From CADEDH01 sp047971245 (lineage in GTDB: Bacteria; Actinomycetota; Acidimicrobiia; Acidimicrobiales; SZUA-35): a stretch of DNA of 9,811 bases. Below, in pieces: positions 5,314-9,811 of the stretch. The stretch is taken from the NCBI GenBank assembly GCA_047971245.1, contig JBKDZN010000178.1:1-9811 (forward strand), written 5' to 3'. Within the stretch, counting starts at the first letter, position 1; every line of letters starts with the position of its first letter. The notes below the pieces were generated by a model. It made no database searches and had not been told where the DNA came from. It was given only the letters and a program-made list of their open reading frames with translations. The position numbers were made by a program, and so were the translations under genes.

Positions 5314-5604
5314 ATGAGCGTCATCGCTACGGCAGCAGCCTACGTCGCCGAACTGGCCCAGGAGACCACACCAGCCGATGCGAAGAACATCTCGGCCGCT
5401 GGTGGCGCCGGCATGGCCTACGGCCTCGCCGCCATCGGCCCGGGTATCGGTATCGGCTATCTCGTCGGTCAGTCGGTCCAGGCCATGGCCCGCCAACCCG
5501 AGGCGGCCGGGCAGGTCCAGACCACCATGTTCCTCGGTATCGCCTTCACCGAGGCCCTGGCCCTGATCGGCTTCGTGGTGTTCATCCTGCTCAAGTTCGC
5601 CTGA
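5314..5604 (+). CDS. atpE: ATP synthase F0 subunit c (proteolipid)
   Basis: Rotor-ring subunit that carries protons across the membrane. It is a hairpin of two helices: helix 1 at about 28-55 with the ring-packing motif GPGIGIG (42-48), the polar loop ARQPEA (Arg60, Gln61, Pro62), and helix 2 at about 70-94 with the proton-carrying Glu80 in GIAFTEALALIG. The position that is Gln in Na+-driven rings (GPGVGQG) is Ile47, and the residue after Glu80 is Ala rather than Ser/Thr, so coupling should be to H+. Length is 96 residues, longer than the usual 70-85, owing to about 25 extra residues before helix 1. The Shine-Dalgarno sequence and the lack of any standard start codon before ATG34 support the long form. 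Confidence 0.97.
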   Translation: MSVIATAAAYVAELAQETTPADAKNISAAGGAGMAYGLAAIGPGIGIGYLVGQSVQAMARQPEAAGQVQTTMFLGIAFTEALALIGFVVFILLKFA

Positions 5605-5614
5605 GAGGAGCGCC

Positions 5615-6151
5615 ATGTTTCTCCTTCTGGCTACCGAAGCAGCGGAAGGCGGTGAGGCCGAGGTCGTCAACCCGATCCTGCCGGTCATGCCCGAGCTGGT
5701 GTGGGGCGTCATCGCCTTCGTCATCCTCTTCCTGCTGGTGAACTTCGTCTTCCTGCCCGCGGCCAAGCGGGTCATGAACGACCGGGCGGCCTCGATCCGG
5801 GCCGACCTGGACGCGGCCGACGCGGCGCGCGCCCAAGCGGCCACGGCGTCCGCCGAGGTTGATGATCAGCTCGCTTCGGCCCGCGCCGAAGCGGCCCAGA
5901 TCCTCGATCAGGCCCGCAGCGAGGGCGAGGCCGAGCGCGAGCGCCTGATCTCCCGAGCCGAACGCGAGGTGACCGCCATGCGCGAGATCGCCGAGTCCGA
6001 AGTTCGCCGGGAACGGGACGAGGCCATGGCCGCCGTGCGAGGTCAGGTGGCGGAGCTCGCCGTCACCGCCGCCTCCCGGGTACTCGACCGACCTGTGGAC
6101 GCGGCCACCGCGGCGCCCATCGTCGGGCGTTTCCTGAACAACTCGAATTGA
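5615..6151 (+). CDS. atpF: ATP synthase F0 subunit b
   Basis: Peripheral-stalk subunit of 178 residues. A short N-terminal segment (MFLLLATEAAEGGEAE) leads to ELVWGVIAFVILFLLVNFVF, the single membrane helix at about 27-47. A long Ala/Glu/Arg-rich helix (52-155) follows and forms the stalk coiled coil. The end, AASRVLDRPVD (152-162), resembles the delta-binding C-terminus of b subunits. The start lies 10 bases after atpE with an excellent GAGAGGAG (5603-5610) overlapping the atpE stop. This is the first of two b-type genes. I call it b because of its place directly after atpE and its canonical LPxMPELVWG entry into the membrane helix. Confidence 0.94.
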   Translation: MFLLLATEAAEGGEAEVVNPILPVMPELVWGVIAFVILFLLVNFVFLPAAKRVMNDRAASIRADLDAADAARAQAATASAEVDDQLASARAEAAQILDQARSEGEAERERLISRAEREVTAMREIAESEVRRERDEAMAAVRGQVAELAVTAASRVLDRPVDAATAAPIVGRFLNNSN

Positions 6152-6158
6152 GGCCACG

Positions 6159-6698
6159 ATGACCTTCTTGACCCTGCTCGCCGCCGAGGGCGAACACCAC
6201 GCCAACGGCAATCAGCTCGCCGGCGACATCAACGAGGTGATCTGGGGCAGCATCGCGTTCTTCGTGCTGCTGGCCCTGCTCATCAAGTACGCGGGCCCAG
6301 CCATCGTCAAGATGTTCACCGGCCGCACGGCCCGGATCCAGAACGAGATCGACGAGGCCAAGGCTCAGCGGGCGGCGGCCGAGAACGCGGCCGCGGCCGA
6401 GAAGAGCGATCTGCCCGATCTGGCCGACGAGGAGCGACGGATCCTGGACGAGGCCAACGAGTCGGCGGCCCGGCTGCGGGCCGACATCGTGACCCGGGCC
6501 CAGACCGAGGCCGACGAGATCCGCTCCCGCGGCTCCGCCGAGGTCGAGAACTACCGGCGCCAGGCCATCGCCGACCTCACCGCCGAGGTCAGCCAGTTGA
6601 CCAAGAACTCGGCCGAGGCCGTGGTCCGGGAAACCCTCGACGACGCCTCACAACGCGACCTGATCGACCGCTACATCACGCACCTGGAGCGCACCTGA
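6159..6698 (+). CDS. Second ATP synthase b-type subunit (b')
   Basis: A second stalk protein of 179 residues with the same architecture as the preceding b but clearly different sequence. Residues 1-25 are polar (LLAAEGEHHANG). Membrane helix 26-46 is INEVIWGSIAFFVLLALLIK, then comes a charged helix to the C-terminus (VVRETLDDASQRDLIDRYITHL), a typical b-subunit end. It would pair with the first b as a b/b' heterodimer, as in cyanobacteria and alphaproteobacteria. From memory, the segment around RSRGSAEVENYRRQ is also like the b-like half of mycobacterial AtpH. Pro86 interrupts the coiled-coil region. The start lies 7 bases after atpF with GAGG (6150-6153) overlapping its stop. atpH follows one base after its stop. 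Confidence 0.88.
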   Translation: MTFLTLLAAEGEHHANGNQLAGDINEVIWGSIAFFVLLALLIKYAGPAIVKMFTGRTARIQNEIDEAKAQRAAAENAAAAEKSDLPDLADEERRILDEANESAARLRADIVTRAQTEADEIRSRGSAEVENYRRQAIADLTAEVSQLTKNSAEAVVRETLDDASQRDLIDRYITHLERT

Positions 6699-6699
6699 C

Positions 6700-7227
6700 A
6701 TGTCTGACCGGATCGACGGCTACGCCCACGCCCTGCTGGCGGTGGCGCGGGCCGAGGGCAACGTGGACACCATCGCGGACGAGTTGGCCGCCGTGGCTCG
6801 GGCCGTCAGCGGCAACGAGGAGCTCCGCTCGACCCTTTCCAACAACCTGCTGCCGGCGTCGGTCCGCAACCAGATCGTCGACGACATCCTGGCCAACCGG
6901 GTGACCGACGCCACCCGCAGCCTCGTGGGCATGGTCGTCTCCGCCGGCCGCGGTGGTCAGCTCAACGAGATCATCGACACCTTCCGCCGCCTGGCCATCG
7001 GCGGCACGACCGGCGGCCAGGTGGCCACGGTCCGCAGCGCGGTACCGCTCTCGGGCCATGAGCAGGACCGTCTCGCCAAAGCCCTGTCCAACATGATGGG
7101 CACCGAGGTGAAACTCGAGACCATCATCGACCCCGAGGTGGTGGGCGGCATTGTCACCACTGTCGGCGACACCGTCATCGACGGCAGCCTCCGGTCACGC
7201 CTCGACCAGATGCGCCAAGCCATCTGA
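6700..7227 (+). CDS. atpH: ATP synthase F1 subunit delta (OSCP)
   Basis: Links the peripheral stalk to the top of the alpha/beta hexamer. Length is 175 residues, the normal single-domain-plus-tail form rather than the mycobacterial fusion of about 445 residues. The N-terminal helical bundle begins DGYAHALLAVARAEG. The C-terminal signature is DPEVVGGIVTTVGDTVIDGS (residues 144-163), followed by LRSRL. The ATG is one base past the b' stop (TGA-C-ATG), with GGAG at 6686-6689 inside the b' coding end, so translation is coupled to b'. A hairpin overlaps its stop codon. Confidence 0.95.
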   Translation: MSDRIDGYAHALLAVARAEGNVDTIADELAAVARAVSGNEELRSTLSNNLLPASVRNQIVDDILANRVTDATRSLVGMVVSAGRGGQLNEIIDTFRRLAIGGTTGGQVATVRSAVPLSGHEQDRLAKALSNMMGTEVKLETIIDPEVVGGIVTTVGDTVIDGSLRSRLDQMRQAI

Positions 7228-7240
7228 GCCGAGCGGCTCA
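7225..7240 (+). promoter_or_regulatory. Hairpin overlapping the atpH stop codon
   Basis: TGAGCC (7225-7230) and GGCTCA (7235-7240) form a perfect 6-bp stem with a GAGC loop. The TGA stop of atpH is its first three bases. The atpH-atpA spacer that contains it is 64 bases, longer than most gaps in this operon. No T-tract follows, so full termination is unlikely. Message processing or a check on read-through translation is possible. Confidence 0.35.
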
Positions 7241-7291
7241 ACCCAGGAACAACCACTCAAGAACGCACCCGGAGCGACAGAGAGACCCCCT

Positions 7292-8908
7292 ATGGCACTG
7301 ACCTTCGACCCCAACGCCATCGCCAACAGCCTGCGCGAGAACCTCGACAAGTTCAACGCCGATGTCCGGTCCAAGACCGTCGGCCGGGTGGCCGAGGTCG
7401 GGGACGGTATCGCCCGGGTCAGCGGGCTGCCCGACGCCTCGGTCAACGAGATGCTCCGTTTCGCCGACGGCACCATCGGCCTGGCCCTCAACCTCGACGA
7501 GGACACGATCGGGGCGGTGGTGCTCGGCAACGTCGAGCACATCGAGGAAGGTCAGCCGGTGGAAGCCACCGGTGAGATCCTGTCGGTTCCCGTCGGTGAC
7601 GGGGTGATCGGCCGGGTGGTCAACGTGCTGGGCGAACCCCAGGACGGCAAGGGCCCCCTCTCCGACGTCGTGACCCGCCGGATGGAGATCCAGGCCCCCG
7701 GTATCACCGGCCGCCAGCCGGTCCACGAGCCCCTCCAGACCGGCATCAAGGCGGTCGACTCCCTGATCCCCATCGGCCGGGGCCAGCGTGAGCTCATCAT
7801 CGGCGACCGCAAGACCGGCAAGACGACGGTCGCCATCGACACGATCCTGGCCCAGAAGGGCCTCGGCGTGAAGTGCATCTATGTGGCCGTCGGGCAGAAG
7901 GGCTCCACCGTGGCCCAGACCGTGGCCCTGCTCGCCGAGCACGGGGCCATGGACTACACCGTCGTGGTGGTCGCCCCCGCCTCCGACCCGGCCCCCTACA
8001 AGTACCTGGCCCCCTACGCCGGGTGCGCCATGGGTCAGCATTGGATGGAGAACAGCCAGCACGCCCTGGTCATCTACGACGATCTCTCCAAGCAGGCCGA
8101 GGCCTACCGCCAGGTGTCGTTGCTGCTGCGTCGCCCGCCGGGCCGTGAGGCCTACCCCGGCGACGTGTTCTACCTCCACAGCCGGCTGCTGGAACGGGCG
8201 GCCAAGCTGTCGGACGAGAACGGTGCCGGCTCCCTCACCGCCCTCCCGGTCATCGAGACCAAGGCGGGCGACGTCTCCGCCTACATCCCCACCAACGTGA
8301 TCTCGATCACCGACGGCCAGATCTTCCTCCAGGACGACCTCTTCAAGTCCGGGGTCCGGCCGGCGGTCGACGTCGGCATCTCGGTGTCCCGGGTGGGCTC
8401 GGCCGCCCAGATCAAGGCCATGAAGACCGCGGTCGGCACCCTCAAGTCCGACCTCCAGCAGTTCCGGGACCTGGCCGCCTTCGCCGCCTTCGGTTCCGAC
8501 CTCGACGCGGTCTCCCAGGCCCAGCTCGACCGGGGCTACCGCCTCACCGAACTGCTCAAGCAGGGCATCAACTCCCCGGTCCCGGTCGAGGAGCAGGTCG
8601 TCGTGCTCTACGCCGGGACCCGCGGGTACCTCGACCGGATCCCGGTGGTCGACGTCGGCCGGTTCGAGACCGGTCTGCTGGAGTGGTTCCACAGCCGCCA
8701 CGGTGACGTCATGGCCGCCATCCGGACCAGCGGGGCCATCCCCGACGAGGAGGCCCTGGAAGCCGCCATCAGCGACTACGCCGACCAGTTCGCGGTCACC
8801 GGCTCCGAGGCGCACGAACCCGATCCGGAGGCCCATGCCGCCTCCACCCGGGTTGTCGACGCCGCCAACACGCTGCCGGAAGAAGACGTCAGCCGAGCGG
8901 AGGACTGA
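7292..8908 (+). CDS. atpA: ATP synthase F1 subunit alpha
   Basis: Non-catalytic nucleotide-binding subunit of the F1 hexamer, 538 residues. The beta-barrel N-domain (about 25-95) contains GRVAEVGDGIARVSGLP. The P-loop is GDRKTGKT (171-178), with Lys174 where E. coli has Gln, as I recall in Actinobacteria. Walker B is ALVIYDDLSKQA (258-269). PPGREAYPGDVFYLHSRLLE is strongly conserved, and Arg367 in SVSRVGSAAQIK is the arginine finger reaching into the catalytic site. Residues 505-538 form a polar, acidic tail beyond the usual end (E. coli alpha has 513 residues). The start is ATG 7292, where MALTFDPNAI begins the family's N-terminus; an in-frame start at 7151 would overlap atpH. The Shine-Dalgarno sequence is weak (GAGAGA, about 7280-7285). 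Confidence 0.97.
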   Translation: MALTFDPNAIANSLRENLDKFNADVRSKTVGRVAEVGDGIARVSGLPDASVNEMLRFADGTIGLALNLDEDTIGAVVLGNVEHIEEGQPVEATGEILSVPVGDGVIGRVVNVLGEPQDGKGPLSDVVTRRMEIQAPGITGRQPVHEPLQTGIKAVDSLIPIGRGQRELIIGDRKTGKTTVAIDTILAQKGLGVKCIYVAVGQKGSTVAQTVALLAEHGAMDYTVVVVAPASDPAPYKYLAPYAGCAMGQHWMENSQHALVIYDDLSKQAEAYRQVSLLLRRPPGREAYPGDVFYLHSRLLERAAKLSDENGAGSLTALPVIETKAGDVSAYIPTNVISITDGQIFLQDDLFKSGVRPAVDVGISVSRVGSAAQIKAMKTAVGTLKSDLQQFRDLAAFAAFGSDLDAVSQAQLDRGYRLTELLKQGINSPVPVEEQVVVLYAGTRGYLDRIPVVDVGRFETGLLEWFHSRHGDVMAAIRTSGAIPDEEALEAAISDYADQFAVTGSEAHEPDPEAHAASTRVVDAANTLPEEDVSRAED

Positions 8909-8914
8909 TCCCCC

Positions 8915-9811
8915 ATGCCGGGTGGAGCCGAACGCATCCTGAAACGACGCATCACCAGCGTCTCCAACACCAAGAAGATCACCCGGGCCATGGAGCTCAT
9001 CGCGGCCACCCGGGTGGCCCGGGCCCAGGAGCGGGCCCGCGGCGCCCGACCGTACGCCGAGCAGCTGACCAAGGTCATCGAGGACCTGGCCGCCGGCGGG
9101 GCCAGCGTCGACCATCCCCTGCTGCAACCGGCCGAGAACGTGCGGGAGGTCGCCTTCGTAGTGTGCGCGGCCGACCGTGGCCTGGCCGGGGCCTACAACG
9201 CCCAGGTGTTGCGCACCGCCGAACGTGAGGTGTCGGCGCTGCGGGCCGAGGGGGCCGGCTACCGGCTCCTCACCATCGGCCGCAAGGCGACCGACTACTT
9301 CCGGTTCCGGGGCTACACCATCGATTCGACCTACGCCGGTTTCACCGACAGCCCCAGCTACGACGACGCCAGGGAGGTCGCCCAGCGGGTCCGGACCCTG
9401 TTCGACTCCACCGAGGTCGACCAGGTCGAACTGGTCTTCACCGAGTTCGTCAGCCTGGGCACCCAGCGCCCGGTCGTCCGCCGGTTCCTCCCCCTGGAAC
9501 CGACCGAGGTGATCGCCACCTCCGGTGACCGGACCGCCCTGGCCGGCTACAGCTTCGAACCATCACCCGAAGGGGTCCTGTCCGACCTGTTGCCCCGATA
9601 CGTCGAGGCCCGTCTCTTCGCCGCCCTGCTCGACGCGGCGGCCTCCGAGCACGCCAGCCGGCAGCGGGCCATGAAGGCCGCCACCGACAACGCCGAAGAG
9701 CTCATCGTCAAACTGTCGCGGGCCATGAACCGGGCCCGTCAGGAAGCCATCACCACCGAAATCATGGAGATCGTCGGCGGGGCCGAAGCCCTGGGTACCG
9801 ACGACGAGCTG
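8915..9811 (+). CDS. atpG: ATP synthase F1 subunit gamma, 3' end cut by window edge
   Basis: Central rotor shaft that turns inside the alpha3beta3 ring. The window holds 299 codons with no stop. Gamma usually ends just after the IVGGAEAL found at residues 287-293, so only the last codons or the stop are probably missing. The N-terminal helix carries LKRRITSVSNTKKITRAMELIAATR (9-33), and the C-terminal helix has ASRQRAMKAATDNAEELI (247-264) and ITTEIMEIVGGAEAL. AADRGLAGAYN (85-95) is the DRGLCG region with Ala in place of Cys. The extra loop that I recall in mycobacterial gamma (after about residue 165) is absent. The ATG lies 6 bases after atpA, with GGAGG at 8899-8903. Confidence 0.96.
   Translation, partial: MPGGAERILKRRITSVSNTKKITRAMELIAATRVARAQERARGARPYAEQLTKVIEDLAAGGASVDHPLLQPAENVREVAFVVCAADRGLAGAYNAQVLRTAEREVSALRAEGAGYRLLTIGRKATDYFRFRGYTIDSTYAGFTDSPSYDDAREVAQRVRTLFDSTEVDQVELVFTEFVSLGTQRPVVRRFLPLEPTEVIATSGDRTALAGYSFEPSPEGVLSDLLPRYVEARLFAALLDAAASEHASRQRAMKAATDNAEELIVKLSRAMNRARQEAITTEIMEIVGGAEALGTDDEL

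Noticed and set aside
7151..7291. N-terminal extension of atpA to an upstream in-frame start
   Set aside because: The extra 47 residues are low in hydrophobics, overlap the atpH C-terminal signature and match no alpha N-terminus. ATG 7292 begins the family sequence.
7238..9127. Very long open frame (629 codons) on the minus strand across atpA and into atpG
   Set aside because: It lies opposite atpA, which has every family motif. Its protein is a low-complexity run rich in Gly, Asp, Val and His, as expected from the complement of high-GC codons. No ribosome-binding site or domain is visible.
1..9811. CRISPR arrays, tRNA or rRNA genes, insertion sequences, prophage or defence genes
   Set aside because: I saw no direct-repeat arrays, cloverleaf-like segments, transposase motifs or terminal inverted repeats. 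Nearly all of the sequence is taken up by recognised housekeeping genes.

Overview
The window is an ordinary, densely packed stretch of bacterial chromosome. All genes lie on the + strand and GC content is very high, with G/C at most third codon positions. It carries the end of prfA, then prmC, a small cyclic-nucleotide-binding protein, rpiB, a WecA-type glycosyl-phosphate transferase, and the F-type ATP synthase operon from its accessory genes through atpG. The order prfA-prmC-...-wecA-atp is the one I recall from Mycobacterium and other Actinobacteria. The ATP synthase alpha P-loop reads GDRKTGKT, with Lys where E. coli has Gln, which I also recall as actinobacterial. I infer a high-GC actinobacterium outside the mycobacterial branch, possibly an Acidimicrobiia-like lineage. 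The lineage is inference, because no rRNA is present.

Layout. Bases 1-401 are the C-terminal part of peptide release factor 1, including its GGQ loop. Bases 405-1295 encode PrmC, the methyltransferase that modifies that glutamine. Bases 1333-1758 encode a stand-alone cyclic-nucleotide-binding domain. Bases 1826-2284 encode ribose-5-phosphate isomerase B, and 2297-3475 a polyprenyl-phosphate sugar-1-phosphate transferase. A 165-base gap (3476-3640) holds the best candidate promoter for the atp operon, a strong hairpin and a possible 36-codon leader ORF. The operon follows: atpZ-like (3641-3937), atpI-like (3934-4392), atpB (a), a 140-base structured spacer, atpE (c), atpF (b), a second b-type gene (b'), atpH (delta), atpA (alpha) and atpG (gamma, cut by the window edge at or just before its stop). 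The beta and epsilon genes would be expected just downstream.

How the genes work together. Subunits a and c form the proton path. The c-ring residues look H+-specific rather than Na+-specific. The two b-type subunits plus delta build the peripheral stalk that holds alpha/beta, and gamma is the rotor shaft. AtpZ/AtpI-like proteins are probably assembly or ion-supply accessories. The upstream genes serve translation termination, the pentose phosphate pathway and cell-envelope polymer initiation.

I see no mobile element, CRISPR array, tRNA, rRNA or clearly novel system. The points most worth a second look are the separate b'-delta gene pair, which is fused in mycobacteria, the leader region of the atp operon, the lone cNMP-binding gene in the place where I would expect a Sua5 gene, and the structured atpB-atpE spacer.
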